Under the pieces are notes generated by a model. The model searched no databases and was not told where the DNA came from. It saw only the letters and a list, made by a program, of their open reading frames with translations. The position numbers were made by a program, and so were the translations under genes. Shown piece after piece: positions 53,201-62,388 of a stretch of 64,000 nt of DNA. Each line of letters starts with the position of its first letter. Position 1 is the stretch's first letter. Origin of the DNA: Microthrixaceae bacterium (GTDB lineage: Bacteria; Actinomycetota; Acidimicrobiia; Acidimicrobiales; Microtrichaceae); the NCBI GenBank assembly GCA_023957975.1, contig JAMLGM010000005.1, forward strand, positions 1 to 64,000, written 5' to 3'.

Positions 53201-55423
53201 TCAGCACAACAATCCGAGAAGGCAGCCGGAGGTGGTCGTGAAGTTGACCTGCTTCGAGAACGGTGACCCGCTGTACACCTCGACCAACGCGGTGACCGAT
53301 TGGGTACTGTTGCCCGCGAGCAACGATGTCGCGGTGAAGGTGAACTCGAACGGTGCCGTCGTGGTCGCCGACACCAACAGCCCGTCGCCGTAGACGTAGG
53401 TGACACGTTTGATGTTCGGCATCTGATTCGACATCGCCGTCACCACATATCGGGTTCCGGCCTGGAGGTTGGCCCCCTCGAGCGATGTCGAGGTCGACGA
53501 CCCCTCCTGACGCACGACCAGGGAAAGGGTTGTCGCAGCGGTGCCTTGGCCATTCGGCGGTGGCAGCGGAGCCGAAGGGGGCGCGGCGGTCGTCGGCGCC
53601 GCGGTCGACGCTGGTGTCTTGCGCGCATTCGATGCCGAGGCCGAACCCCCGGCGCCGTCCGGCGTGCCTGATGGAGATGGGCCTGAGGCAGGCGCAGTTG
53701 GAGACTGCGGCGTTTGCGGTGGCGAGTCGGGCTTGACCGTGCCACTGACCTGGAAGCTGGTCGGCGGCGCCGTCGTCGCCGGCGCAGTGGTCGTCGTGGT
53801 CGTCGTCGTGGTCGTCGAGGTCGCTGGAGCAGCCTCGGTTCCGGCGCCTTCCGGCCCGACCGGCGCCTTGCCGGCGTTCGGCGAGCTGCCATAGGTCACG
53901 GTTTCGCTGAGCTCGGGCACCGTGGTGACGATGGCTGACTCGACCGGCGCTGGGGGTTCATCGGCGGTGGCGGGCCCGGACCCGACCACCGCTACTGCGC
54001 CCGCCACCGCAGCGACAACCGCCGCCGCGGTCGCTGCGGCCGCCGCCGGAGCCGCTGCCGCAGCACCGAGGACCGGCGACGCCAAGCCACCGACTTGTGC
54101 AGGAGCGCTCATGATCGACTGGACGAACGGAACCTGCGCCAGCGATGCGAGCGGCCCCGACACCAGACGCAGATCCCCCAATGACACCTTCAGGAACGCC
54201 CGCACCACCTCCGGTGAGAAATGTGTTCCCGAGCAACGGGTCAGTTCCGCTCGCGCCTCGCTCAACGGCATCGCACGCTTGTAGGAGCGCACCGCGGTCA
54301 TCACCTCGAACGAATCGGCGACCGCGACGATCGCCGCCGCCCTCGGAATCCCATCACCGCGAAGGCCTTCGGGATAGCCGGTGCCGTTCCACTTCTCATG
54401 GTGGCCGCCGATCGCGTAGACCCACTCGCCGAGGAACTCCCGCAGTGGCTCCACCAGCCTCATGCCCTCGGCCGGATGGCTCTGAAGGGTGGACCACTCC
54501 TCGTCGGTGGGCTTGCCCTTCTTGTTGAGGATCTCGTCGGGAACCATCAACTTGCCGAGATCGTGCAACAGCGCACCCCATTGGAGCTTCTGTCGCTCCT
54601 CCTTGGACAGGTGGAGTTCCTCACCGATCAGGTCCGCAAAGAGCCGGACGCGTTCGGAATGGCCACGCGTGCGCCGATCGTGGTCGCCGATCGCCGAGAT
54701 CAGCGCGACGACCTGGCGAGCGGCATCACCCGGATCCGATGCCAACCCGTTCGTTCGAGCTTCCTCGACGTTGCGGGCGAGCCGACGCGAACTTCCGGCC
54801 TTGAGTGCGGCTCGCATTCGGTCCGGTGCTTGATCCGGGAACACCAACGACAGCTGCAACAGCGCCGCCAACGGCAGGAACCGGCGCGAGGCCTTGTCGA
54901 CGAGGCGCACGACCCCGGTGGTGAGTGCGACGACCAGGAGCGCGCGAAGGACCGCCATCACGACCGACGTCGCTTGAGGTAGCACCCTCGACGCCGCCAC
55001 CGCGAACAGCGCACCGACGGCGATCGGTACCAAGGTCACACCGAGGCGCACCAGGCGGGACGCAATCGGACGCGACTCCCAGGACCGCGTCGGGCTCTGA
55101 TCGTCGCCCGCACGAGCGGAGCGCTGTTCGACGAACTTCGTCGCCTTCACCGAGCCGACCGCCGCTGCATGTTCCGGCGCGACCTGCGCCTCGGGCGCCT
55201 CGGGTGCCTCGAGCACCTCAACGGACCCGTCGACCATCGACGAACGATGAGCGACCACGGTGTGTGGCGCCGGATGGTTCGCGCGCTCGGTCGCGGCGCG
55301 AGCCATCGCTCGGCGAAGCGCCTCGCGATCGACCACGTCGCCGTCGACGACGTCGCTCGCTGACAGCTCACTGTCCGGCCGTGCAGGAGCGGTCCGGTCC
55401 ACAGGGTTACGCTCGAAATCCAT
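53201..55423 (-). CDS. Membrane HD-GYP-domain protein with extracytoplasmic Ig-like domain
   Basis: 740 residues. A disordered N-terminus (1-115) leads to hydrophobic helices at about 125-185. An HD-GYP phosphodiesterase domain (about 240-430) has HDRRTRGHSERVRLFAD, LLHDLGKL, GHHEKWNGTGYPEGLRGD and VADSFEVMTA. A further Ala/Val-rich helix (about 455-485) is followed by a Thr/Pro/Ser linker with a run of ten Thr. The C-terminal about 105 residues are Ig-like (VTYVYGDGLLVSATTTAPFE). HD-GYP domains degrade cyclic-di-GMP or related dinucleotides. The ATG at 55423 is used. Confidence 0.85.
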   Translation of the reverse strand: MDFERNPVDRTAPARPDSELSASDVVDGDVVDREALRRAMARAATERANHPAPHTVVAHRSSMVDGSVEVLEAPEAPEAQVAPEHAAAVGSVKATKFVEQRSARAGDDQSPTRSWESRPIASRLVRLGVTLVPIAVGALFAVAASRVLPQATSVVMAVLRALLVVALTTGVVRLVDKASRRFLPLAALLQLSLVFPDQAPDRMRAALKAGSSRRLARNVEEARTNGLASDPGDAARQVVALISAIGDHDRRTRGHSERVRLFADLIGEELHLSKEERQKLQWGALLHDLGKLMVPDEILNKKGKPTDEEWSTLQSHPAEGMRLVEPLREFLGEWVYAIGGHHEKWNGTGYPEGLRGDGIPRAAAIVAVADSFEVMTAVRSYKRAMPLSEARAELTRCSGTHFSPEVVRAFLKVSLGDLRLVSGPLASLAQVPFVQSIMSAPAQVGGLASPVLGAAAAAPAAAAATAAAVVAAVAGAVAVVGSGPATADEPPAPVESAIVTTVPELSETVTYGSSPNAGKAPVGPEGAGTEAAPATSTTTTTTTTTTAPATTAPPTSFQVSGTVKPDSPPQTPQSPTAPASGPSPSGTPDGAGGSASASNARKTPASTAAPTTAAPPSAPLPPPNGQGTAATTLSLVVRQEGSSTSTSLEGANLQAGTRYVVTAMSNQMPNIKRVTYVYGDGLLVSATTTAPFEFTFTATSLLAGNSTQSVTALVEVYSGSPFSKQVNFTTTSGCLLGLLC

Positions 55424-55521
55424 CAAGATGGTTATCGGCAACCCTGAGGCCCAGTTTGACCGGGCGATCGTCACAGTCTCCGGTGCCCAAAAGACCTATG
55501 AGATAGTGGGCACGCGGGTGG

Positions 55522-55595
55522 TGGGCGCAGAGGGACTCGAACCCCCGACCGCCTGGATGTAAACCAGGAGCTCTAGCCAACTGAGCTATACGCCC
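55522..55595 (-). tRNA. tRNA-Val (anticodon TAC)
   Basis: A 74-nt cloverleaf with acceptor GGGCGTA/TGCGCCC and anticodon stem CCTGG/CCAGG around TTTACAT, giving anticodon TAC. T-arm GGTTCGAGTCC is present. CCA is not encoded. Confidence 0.95.
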
Positions 55596-55646
55596 GAACG
55601 GTTCGCCAGCATACCGCCCGGCAACCCCACGGCCGATTCGACGACG

Positions 55647-56153
55647 TCACTGCCCAGGCGTTCGCCCGGTGGCGACACCTTCAGATCGTTCGAGCGCCTC
55701 AAGGGCCTCTCGCGACTCGGGGGTGATGGTTGCATCCGAGCTTGCATCCAGCCACGCGACCTCGACGATCTCCGCCGATGCGGGATGGGCGTCGGTCGCC
55801 ACGACCCCCTCGGCGAGGCCGGCCCGGTAGATGACCCGCACCACCTGTTTGATCGGATCGACGGTGACCGACGGTTGGCCGTGCAACACCACCTCGATGC
55901 CGACCTCCTCACGGGTTTCTCGAACCGCGCCCGTCGCGACGTCCTCACGGCGATTCACCAGTCCCCCGGGCAACGCCCAGTGCGACGCGTAGCTGTGCCG
56001 CACGTGCAACACCGCCCCATCGGAGCGGGTCACCGCCGTCATCGACCCCACCGTGTAGGAGGGCTTGAACGCCCGCACGAGGCGCTGGCGCATCATCGAC
56101 GGCAACCGCCCGTACACCTGAAGGCTCCAACGTTGTGTCCGGCTTGAACCCAT
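55647..56153 (-). CDS. Nudix hydrolase
   Basis: 168 residues. A complete Nudix box GX5EX7REUXEEXGU spans residues 64-86 (GLVNRREDVATG then AVRETREEVGI). The enzyme cleaves a nucleoside diphosphate linked to some moiety X. The ATG at 56153 overlaps the upstream phosphatase stop by 1 bp; two GTG codons just upstream are alternatives. The substrate is unknown. Confidence 0.9.
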   Translation of the reverse strand: MGSSRTQRWSLQVYGRLPSMMRQRLVRAFKPSYTVGSMTAVTRSDGAVLHVRHSYASHWALPGGLVNRREDVATGAVRETREEVGIEVVLHGQPSVTVDPIKQVVRVIYRAGLAEGVVATDAHPASAEIVEVAWLDASSDATITPESREALEALERSEGVATGRTPGQ

Positions 56154-56893
56154 CACCACATCATTTCTGCCAACAGCGAGTCGCAGGACGCCGCGACGAT
56201 ACAGCGCCGTTCACGAGGATTCAGCGTGACCAGGTCGCGGAACTCGACGTCGCGGGCAACCCCTCCGGCCTCCGCGAGGATCAATACGGCCGCGAGGTAG
56301 TCCCACACCCCATGGGAGTCTCCGTCGAGGTTCGTGTACCCGTCGAGGGTGCCATCGGCGACCATGCACAACTCGATCGAGGCCGCTCCGTACGCCCGGA
56401 ACTGCCAGGTTTCCGCCTTGTTGGACGACATGCCGTTGATAGCGACGACGGCGTCGCCGGCCAGCACCGGTTCCGCCACCCGAATCGGCTCGGGCTGATC
56501 GTCACCGACCTGGCGGGTCGCTCCGCCGCCTCGCACCGCACGCCAGGTGACCTTGCGGCTCTGGTCGACGACGGTCGCCAACAGCGGGCCGTCCGCATCG
56601 ACGGCGCACAGGCTCGTCGCCCAGCACGGCAGCGAGCGGCTCGCGTTCGTCGAGCCGTCGACGGGATCGACCACGACGGTCACCGCCGCACCGTAGCCGT
56701 CGCGTCCGGATTCCTCCGACACCACACCGAACCCCGCCGAGCGCAGTGCCTCGGTGACCACCGCGTCGGCATCGAGGTCGAGGCGGTACTGTCCTGGCCG
56801 CTCGCCCCGACCGACGCGATCCGCCACGGCAACCGCGTCGGCGACCTCGGCTGCGATCCTGTCGAACAACGCGAACGTTGTGGCATTCTCCAC
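56153..56893 (-). CDS. Inositol monophosphatase-family phosphatase
   Basis: 246 residues. Metal-binding motifs: SEES with E60/E61, VVDPVDGSTNASR (D76, D79), and the C-terminal VWDYLAAVLILAEAGG. The family dephosphorylates inositol phosphate, histidinol phosphate or PAP; which one is not clear. It starts at a GTG with TACCGT 6 nt upstream and is coupled to the Nudix gene. Confidence 0.9.
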   Translation of the reverse strand: MENATTFALFDRIAAEVADAVAVADRVGRGERPGQYRLDLDADAVVTEALRSAGFGVVSEESGRDGYGAAVTVVVDPVDGSTNASRSLPCWATSLCAVDADGPLLATVVDQSRKVTWRAVRGGGATRQVGDDQPEPIRVAEPVLAGDAVVAINGMSSNKAETWQFRAYGAASIELCMVADGTLDGYTNLDGDSHGVWDYLAAVLILAEAGGVARDVEFRDLVTLNPRERRCIVAASCDSLLAEMMW

Positions 56894-56899
56894 ACCGCC

Positions 56900-56905
56900 A
56901 CGGTA
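56900..56905 (-). promoter_or_regulatory. -10 box of the inositol phosphatase-Nudix operon, leaderless
   Basis: TACCGT on the minus strand, 6 nt before the GTG at 56893. Confidence 0.55.
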
Positions 56906-56947
56906 TCGGGTCGCAGTGCCTTGACGGACCTGCGAGACTGGCTCCCA

Positions 56948-57511
56948 ATGGCAGTGACTGACATCCCAGGCTTCATCGCGGATCTCAAAGACCATGCAAC
57001 CCGTCACGGCTTCCACATCCACGACGAGCGGCACTTCATCGAGACCTACTCCATGCGTCAGGCGTGGGAGGTCGATCTTCATCCCGAGGAGGCATGCGGC
57101 GGCCCGCTCGATCTGCACCTCGCGCTTGAGGTTGAGCCGCGGGCCATCCTCGCGTTCGAAGACCTCGTCGTCGGGCTCCCGGAGGACACGGTCCCCGACT
57201 CCCCGCTCGCACTCCCGCTCAACTTCACCTGGTCGCTGCCACCGCTGCCGCACTGCCCGGACCTGCTGGTGCTCGCCACCGAACTCGCGGGAATCGGCGG
57301 ACCGAATCTTCCCCTCGAGGTGTCGGCGATCGACTCGTTCGCCTCGGTCACCGACGCGGCGGAACGCTCGTTGTCGATCATCGCCCGGGTAGACGTCACC
57401 CTCACGGAGATTTTCATGGGGACCGAAGACCTGTGTGCGGCACTCGACGGATGCCTCGACGTGAGCCGCTATCTGCTCGACCACTCCCCGTTCTGGCTCG
57501 ATGAACTCTGA
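56948..57511 (+). CDS. Conserved hypothetical protein
   Basis: 187 residues, soluble, acidic. It begins MAVTDIPGFIADLKDHATRH and contains RQAWEVDLHPEEACGGPLDLHLALEVEP; the regular alternation suggests an alpha/beta fold. No motif of known function is seen. The start is the ATG 8 nt after a GAGACT stretch. It is divergent from the phosphatase gene. Confidence 0.72.
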   Translation: MAVTDIPGFIADLKDHATRHGFHIHDERHFIETYSMRQAWEVDLHPEEACGGPLDLHLALEVEPRAILAFEDLVVGLPEDTVPDSPLALPLNFTWSLPPLPHCPDLLVLATELAGIGGPNLPLEVSAIDSFASVTDAAERSLSIIARVDVTLTEIFMGTEDLCAALDGCLDVSRYLLDHSPFWLDEL

Positions 57512-57535
57512 CCGGTTCGCGGCGCCGGCGCAGGA

Positions 57536-57949
57536 TCAGCGATCGAAGCACTCGCCGTCGCTGTCGGGGAAGTAGGTGGCGCGCATCACGCAATCCCCCG
57601 TGGTCGGCCCGCTGAGGTAGCTCAACAGGTCGGGGTTCGCGGGGTCATAGATCGCCCACACCGCCGGGGCCAGGGCGACGAACTGCTCGACCCCCTCGTT
57701 GGCACCGACCACCCGTTCGTCCACCTCGTCGGCGTCGACGAGCCGTGGGTACCCGTCGAACAGGGGTGAGCCGTTGGGCAACGTGTCGTTCGACGCGGAC
57801 GCCGCCGTGGTCGCCACCACACCGGAGTTCTCCGCCGCACTATCGCCACCGTCGCCACCGTCGTCGCCGCCGCCGCTCAGCAACAGGGCCGCCACGACGA
57901 TCACCGCCGCCGCGATGACGAGTGCTACGGCGATTCTGAGTCGGGTCAT
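57536..57949 (-). CDS. Hypothetical exported or membrane-anchored protein
   Basis: 137 residues. One N-terminal hydrophobic helix (IAVALVIAAAVIVVAALLLSG) is followed by a Gly/Asp-rich spacer (GGGDDGGDGGDSAAEN) and a small outer domain ending in TGDCVMRATYFPDSDGECFDR with two cysteines that could form a disulfide. An ATG six codons upstream is an alternative start. Function unknown. Confidence 0.7.
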   Translation of the reverse strand: MTRLRIAVALVIAAAVIVVAALLLSGGGDDGGDGGDSAAENSGVVATTAASASNDTLPNGSPLFDGYPRLVDADEVDERVVGANEGVEQFVALAPAVWAIYDPANPDLLSYLSGPTTGDCVMRATYFPDSDGECFDR

Positions 57950-57998
57950 GATGCGTTGTGGCTCCATTTCGTTCTGCGGTCCCTTACGACACCGTGGG

Positions 57999-58072
57999 TG
58001 GGGCCGGCGGGGCTCGAACCCGCGACCAAGCGATTATGAGTCGCCTGCTCTGACCAACTGAGCTACAGCCCC
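57999..58072 (-). tRNA. tRNA-Met (anticodon CAT, elongator type)
   Basis: A 74-nt cloverleaf with acceptor GGGGCTG/CGGCCCC and anticodon loop CTCATAA closed by GGCGA/TCGCT. The CGACTCATAATCG segment matches actinobacterial elongator tRNA-Met. A lysidine-type tRNA-Ile cannot be wholly excluded. CCA is not encoded. Confidence 0.9.
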
Positions 58073-58107
58073 GCAGCACCGCACATCCTACCGGTGGGGC
58101 CTCCGGT

Positions 58108-58113
58108 TAGTCT
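58108..58113 (+). promoter_or_regulatory. -10 box of the DUF3039 gene, leaderless
   Basis: TAGTCT 7 nt before the GTG at 58121; this supports GTG rather than the ATG two codons later. Confidence 0.5.
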
Positions 58114-58120
58114 GACCATC

Positions 58121-58384
58121 GTGACCATGCAGCCGTCCGTTCAGATCATCCCCGATGAGATCCTCGAGGAGTTTCTCGAGGAGACCCCACCGGAGGAATG
58201 TGCCCACATCGTGAAACGATCGGGATCACTCGGCGCCGGGGCGCTCATCACCGCGGCGGCCGAGTCGGGCATGGAGATCGAGGCGCTGTGTGGCTACCGG
58301 TGGGTCCCCAAGGGTCATGCCCCGGACAATCTGCCGGCGTGCAAGCGATGCGTCGAGATCTGGCAATCGCTGACGAGCCAGTAG
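58121..58384 (+). CDS. DUF3039-like small zinc-site protein
   Basis: 87 residues. The conserved core is HIVKRSG...ALCGYRWVPKGHAPDNLPACKRC: Cys57, Cys74 and Cys77, with His nearby, form a likely zinc site. The pattern matches DUF3039 proteins found across actinobacteria, whose function is unknown. The next gene begins 5 bp later. Confidence 0.82.
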   Translation: MTMQPSVQIIPDEILEEFLEETPPEECAHIVKRSGSLGAGALITAAAESGMEIEALCGYRWVPKGHAPDNLPACKRCVEIWQSLTSQ

Positions 58385-58389
58385 TCGGC

Positions 58390-59013
58390 GTGTCGTTTCG
58401 ACGCACTCTGGGTGCCGCAGTCGTCGGCGCGCTGTTGTTGATGACTCCGGCGTGTTCGTCCGGACCCGAGGGCGGACTGACGCTCCTCGGCGACTCGATC
58501 ACCATGCTGATCGGCGGCGCCACCGAAGCGAAACTGGCGGGATACACCAGCACCCGCGTGAAGGCCCTCTGGGGTGCCCGGATCGACGAGCAACTCGCCG
58601 AGGCCGCCGATATCGCCAAACGCCGACCGGATCAGGTCATCGTCAACCTCGGCACCAACAACATCTTGCAGGACCGTCCCCTCGACGCGTCGATCGCCGA
58701 ATACCGCCAGATCCTCGACGCGTTCAGCGATCTGCATTGTGTCGGGGTCATCACGATCAACGAGCACATCTCCCAACTCGGCGTCGACCGCTCAGCAGCA
58801 GCGATCGAGTTCAACGCAGCGTTACGGGCGTTGGCAGCCGACTACCCCAACACGACCGTCACCGAATGGTCCTCGATATTCGTGTTCCCTCAGGATCAGG
58901 TGCTGCTCGACAGCGACACCGTCCACCCGCTGCCAGACGGCGTCGAACGACTCGCAAGCACCTACGAGGCGATCGCTCGAGCATGCGAAGTGCCCGAGCC
59001 GTCCTCGGACTGA
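58390..59013 (+). CDS. SGNH/GDSL-type hydrolase, probable lipoprotein
   Basis: 207 residues. A signal peptide ends in MTPAC with lipidation Cys at 22. The SGNH blocks are visible: LLGDSITML with the nucleophile Ser36, VNLGTNNI, and DSDTVHPLPDG with the Asp/His pair. It probably acts as an esterase outside the membrane. The substrate is unknown. The GTG start is close behind the DUF3039 gene. Confidence 0.85.
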   Translation: MSFRRTLGAAVVGALLLMTPACSSGPEGGLTLLGDSITMLIGGATEAKLAGYTSTRVKALWGARIDEQLAEAADIAKRRPDQVIVNLGTNNILQDRPLDASIAEYRQILDAFSDLHCVGVITINEHISQLGVDRSAAAIEFNAALRALAADYPNTTVTEWSSIFVFPQDQVLLDSDTVHPLPDGVERLASTYEAIARACEVPEPSSD

Positions 59014-59045
59014 GCCCTCCGCAGTAACCCTCCGCGGTACGGCCG

Positions 59046-60503
59046 TCAGCCCCGTTGCTGGTCGTACTGTTCGACGTTGCGCAGCGCTTCCTCGCGTGCA
59101 GCGAACGAGCACTCGTTCACCGAGCGCTGCAGTTGTTCGTAATCGAGTCCGATCGCACGCCAGGTCTCGTCGAAGACGATGACCGACTCGGTGTACAGGC
59201 CGGGGTTGGCCTGAATGGCCGCACACGCACGGGCGGACTCGGCATCGAACGCAGCTCGCATGGCCATGGCCTCGGGCGAGGACGGATCGATGCCTGCTGG
59301 CGTCGACGGTGCTGCGCTCGACGCCGGAATGGTCTCGACCGCGCTGGGAGTGGTCGTGGGCGCCGCCTCGCTGGTCGCCACCGCGGTGGTCGGCACCGCG
59401 GTGGTGGGCGACGACTGCGAGGTCACCGTCGTACCGGCGACGTCGGTGTCAGCCCCGTCGTCGCCGCCGGTCAACAACAGGTAGGCGCCGGCACCGATGA
59501 GCACGAGTGCCAGGAGTCCGAGCAGGATCGGAAGTTTCGAGTCGCTCTTCGACGGGTCCTTCTGAACCTTCTCTTTCGGGGGCTTGGCCTTCTTGACCTT
59601 CTTGGCCTTCGATGCGTCGAGGCTGGCGGCCATGGCGATGGCTTCCGGTGAGATCTCCTCCGGAGGAACCATGTCGTCGGCCGAACGGTCGCCGGGAGTC
59701 CGCAGACCGCCGACCCCGGTGAATGTCTGCGACGGCTCCGACTGAACGTAGGTCGGTTCGTCGGTTTCGAACGTCACCGCGGAGGTGGGGCGTTCGAAAT
59801 ACGAAGCGTCGTCGACGAACGCCCCAGGGCCACCTGCGGAGTCCGCGGTCGGCAGCGGTGCCGGTTCGGTTCCCGGCACGGCGCCAGCGAATGCACCTGG
59901 AACCGCTCCGATCACCTCGGAACCTTGCGGCGTCTGCTCGGCTCCGAACGGCTGGCTCGCCCCGAACGGCTGCTCGGCTCCGGCCGGCTGGAACGGCTGA
60001 CCGTATTCGGTCGGCTGGACCGGCTGGTTGGCCCCGAACGGCTGACCGTATTCGGTCGGCTGACCATTGTGGACCGGTTGGTCTGTTTGACGATGCGCTC
60101 CGAACAGCGGCTCGTTGCCCGCCGCTGCCGGCTCGGACGGAATCGACGCGTCGGCGGTTCCGAACCCGGCCCCGGCGCCGGCCCCGAACGCTGCCGCTGT
60201 GCCGAACGCATCCCCCGCACCCGATGCTTCGGTGTCCTCACCCGAACGCGCCCATGGGGGCGTGCCAGTCGATTCGCCCGCAGCGGCCCCGAGAATCGAT
60301 GCCGCAACCGTCGCGTCGGCTGTCTCCGGCACCGTGGCTGCGGTCTCAAGGCTTGAGGTCCACGGCGTTTCGACCGCCGCTTCCGAGCCGACGGCCACGA
60401 CCGACGCCTTATCGCGCACGTTTTCGGTCCAGCGCTCGCCATCCCAGTATCGATACTGGGACGACTCGATCGGGTCGTCGTACCAGCCCGGCTCTGCACT
60501 CAT
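59046..60503 (-). CDS. DUF2510-domain membrane protein with Gln/Pro-rich linker
   Basis: 485 residues. The N-terminal DUF2510 motif is GWYDDPIESSQYRYWDGERWT (split here: GWYDDP, then RYWDGERWT). A long low-complexity region (about 30-270) has repeats of the type QPFGANQP, EYGQPF. A Lys-rich segment (KAKKVKKAKPPKEK) precedes a transmembrane helix at about 323-346 (LPILLGLLALVLIGAGAYLL). The C-terminal outer region is Thr/Ala-rich and ends in a small helical domain. Function unknown. Confidence 0.8.
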   Translation of the reverse strand: MSAEPGWYDDPIESSQYRYWDGERWTENVRDKASVVAVGSEAAVETPWTSSLETAATVPETADATVAASILGAAAGESTGTPPWARSGEDTEASGAGDAFGTAAAFGAGAGAGFGTADASIPSEPAAAGNEPLFGAHRQTDQPVHNGQPTEYGQPFGANQPVQPTEYGQPFQPAGAEQPFGASQPFGAEQTPQGSEVIGAVPGAFAGAVPGTEPAPLPTADSAGGPGAFVDDASYFERPTSAVTFETDEPTYVQSEPSQTFTGVGGLRTPGDRSADDMVPPEEISPEAIAMAASLDASKAKKVKKAKPPKEKVQKDPSKSDSKLPILLGLLALVLIGAGAYLLLTGGDDGADTDVAGTTVTSQSSPTTAVPTTAVATSEAAPTTTPSAVETIPASSAAPSTPAGIDPSSPEAMAMRAAFDAESARACAAIQANPGLYTESVIVFDETWRAIGLDYEQLQRSVNECSFAAREEALRNVEQYDQQRG

Positions 60504-60831
60504 CGGTGTGCCTCTCCTCAAACGAATGGTGTCGCGAGGGTAGTCAGGTCCGTATCGAGTGTCACGGTCGCGAAACTGACGTCGATCACAGAACTCCCCC
60601 GGTGACGACCGCTGTCGGCCGACATGCGACCGTAGGTCAGATTCGCGACGAAGGTCAATGCCCACGGACCTCGGAACGCGACGGCACTCACGGGCTCCGA
60701 CACCCGACCCGGGAGGCCACCCCGTAGGTCACCCTGTAGCAACCTCTGCCCGGTTTTCGAGCGTCAGCGCTGATGAAAAAGACGAAACCCCCGGGTGCCC
60801 TGACCGGGCCTGCTCGGGGGTTTCGGTATGG
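60504..60831. other. Gap between the DUF2510 gene and tRNA-Asn
   Basis: This 328-bp stretch holds the DUF2510 ribosome-binding region (GAGGAGAGG before its ATG) and the tRNA-Asn terminator at 60771-60825. A 74-codon minus-strand frame inside it has no start signal and is not called. Confidence 0.6.
60771..60825 (-). terminator. Intrinsic terminator of tRNA-Asn
   Basis: Perfect 11-bp arms (CGAAACCCCCG at 60783-60793 and its complement at 60815-60825), followed on the minus strand by TCGTCTTTTTC. The tail is almost the same as in the ilv attenuator. Confidence 0.8.
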
Positions 60832-60904
60832 CTCCGGGGGAGGGGCTCGAACCCACGACCCACTGATTAACAGTCAGTTGCTCTGCCAGCTGAGCTACCC
60901 CGGA
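60832..60904 (-). tRNA. tRNA-Asn (anticodon GTT)
   Basis: A 73-nt cloverleaf with acceptor TCCGGGG/CCCCGGA and anticodon stem ACTGA/TCAGT around CTGTTAA, giving anticodon GTT. CCA is not encoded. Confidence 0.95.
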
Positions 60905-60999
60905 TTGTGCTGTGCGCCGCAACACACGGATGAACACTCTAGCAGTGGCGCAACGAGTCGACGCACATCGGTTTCGCTCGGCCGGTCACCGGCGAGGAC

Positions 61000-62388
61000 C
61001 TACTCGACGTCGAGGTAATCGCGCAGCTTCTGGCTGCGGTGCGGGTTGCGCAGCTTGGCCAGCGTCTTCGACTCGATCTGGCGGATACGTTCCCGGGTCA
61101 CGCCGAACTCGCGTCCGACCTCCTCGAGCGTCTTGGCCTGACCGTCTTCGAGGCCGAATCGCAATCGCACGACCTGACGCTCACGCGGATTGAGATCGTC
61201 GAGCGCCTCGATCAGCGCCTGGCCCAGCATCTGCTTCGCAGCGGCATCGGCCGGAGCGATCGCCGAGGAGTCCTCGATGAAGTCGGCGAGAAGGCTGTCT
61301 TCCTCCTCGCCCACCGGAGAATCGAGCGACAGCGGATCCTGGCTGATGAGCAGGATGTCGCGGACCCGGGCCGGGGCGAGGCCGACCTTCGCCGCGAGCT
61401 CCTCGATGGTGGGTTCGCGTTCGAGTTCCTGCATCAACTGACGCTGGTGGCGATGCACCTTGTTCATCGATTCGACCATGTGGACCGGAATACGAATGGT
61501 GCGGGCCTGATCGGCGATCGCCCGGGTCACCGCCTGGCGGATCCACCACGTGGCATAGGTCGAGAACTTGAACCCCTTCGAGTAGTCGAATTTCTCGACC
61601 GCTCGCATCAATCCGAGGTTGCCCTCTTGAATCAGGTCGAGAATCGCGAGCCCTCGGCCGAGGTACCGCTTGGCGATCGACACGACGAGGCGCAGATTCG
61701 CCTGGGTCAGCTCCGTCTTGGCCCGCTCCCCGTCGCGAACGACGCGCTGCAACTTGCGCCGCTCGGCGAGGTCGATCTCCTCCCCCGATGCCGCGAGGTC
61801 GGCGAGGCGCGACTCGGCGAACACCCCGGCCTCGATCCGCTTGGCGAGCGCGACTTCCTCGGGGCCGGTCAACAGCTCGACCTGGCCGATCTCACGCAGA
61901 TACATGCGCACCGGATCCGACGAGGTTCCCACCGGCGTCGCCGACGTCGGCAACGTGCGGGTGGCGAAACGACGTACCGGTGGTTCGACCTCGGGGTCCT
62001 CGGGCTGCGGTGTGGCGGCGGTCGTGCCGGTCGCGCCGGTCGCTTCATCGGAACCGGAGACGGCGACGTCACCCGCCTCGGGCTGCGTCTGCTTCGGCGC
62101 CGCTTCGAACAACCCCTCGAGGTTGACGTCGTGCAGATCGACGGCCTCTTCGATCCGTACGCCCATCGGGGTGAAGTAGGTGCGGATCTCCTCGACCACG
62201 TCGACGGTCAGTTCGACGCCGAGCACCGACAACACGTCGTCGATCGGCGCCACGCCCGAGGCTTTCGAGCGCTCGATGAGTGCAGCCAGGTCTGCCTCTG
62301 GAACTTCGTCGAAGAGTCCCACGCTCGATCCTTTCTGCACAGTCCATTCATCGGCAGCGACGTCCATCGCATACATCTGCGCTGTCAT
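61000..62388 (-). CDS. rpoD: Primary sigma factor (RpoD/HrdB/SigA)
   Basis: 462 residues. An N-terminal region 1.1 and acidic Thr/Ala linker are followed by region 1.2 ([17 protein letters not shown]), region 2 ([31 protein letters not shown]), region 3, and region 4.2 ([20 protein letters not shown]). It directs RNA polymerase to housekeeping promoters, consistent with the TANNNT boxes here. The ATG overlaps the dnaG stop (ATGA), so both are coupled. Confidence 0.97.
   Translation of the reverse strand: MTAQMYAMDVAADEWTVQKGSSVGLFDEVPEADLAALIERSKASGVAPIDDVLSVLGVELTVDVVEEIRTYFTPMGVRIEEAVDLHDVNLEGLFEAAPKQTQPEAGDVAVSGSDEATGATGTTAATPQPEDPEVEPPVRRFATRTLPTSATPVGTSSDPVRMYLREIGQVELLTGPEEVALAKRIEAGVFAESRLADLAASGEEIDLAERRKLQRVVRDGERAKTELTQANLRLVVSIAKRYLGRGLAILDLIQEGNLGLMRAVEKFDYSKGFKFSTYATWWIRQAVTRAIADQARTIRIPVHMVESMNKVHRHQRQLMQELEREPTIEELAAKVGLAPARVRDILLISQDPLSLDSPVGEEEDSLLADFIEDSSAIAPADAAAKQMLGQALIEALDDLNPRERQVVRLRFGLEDGQAKTLEEVGREFGVTRERIRQIESKTLAKLRNPHRSQKLRDYLDVE

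Noticed and set aside
60518..60742. 74-codon minus-strand frame between the DUF2510 gene and tRNA-Asn
   Set aside because: No convincing start signal, no recognisable motif, and it covers the upstream region of the DUF2510 gene. Composition is not decisive, so it stays uncalled.
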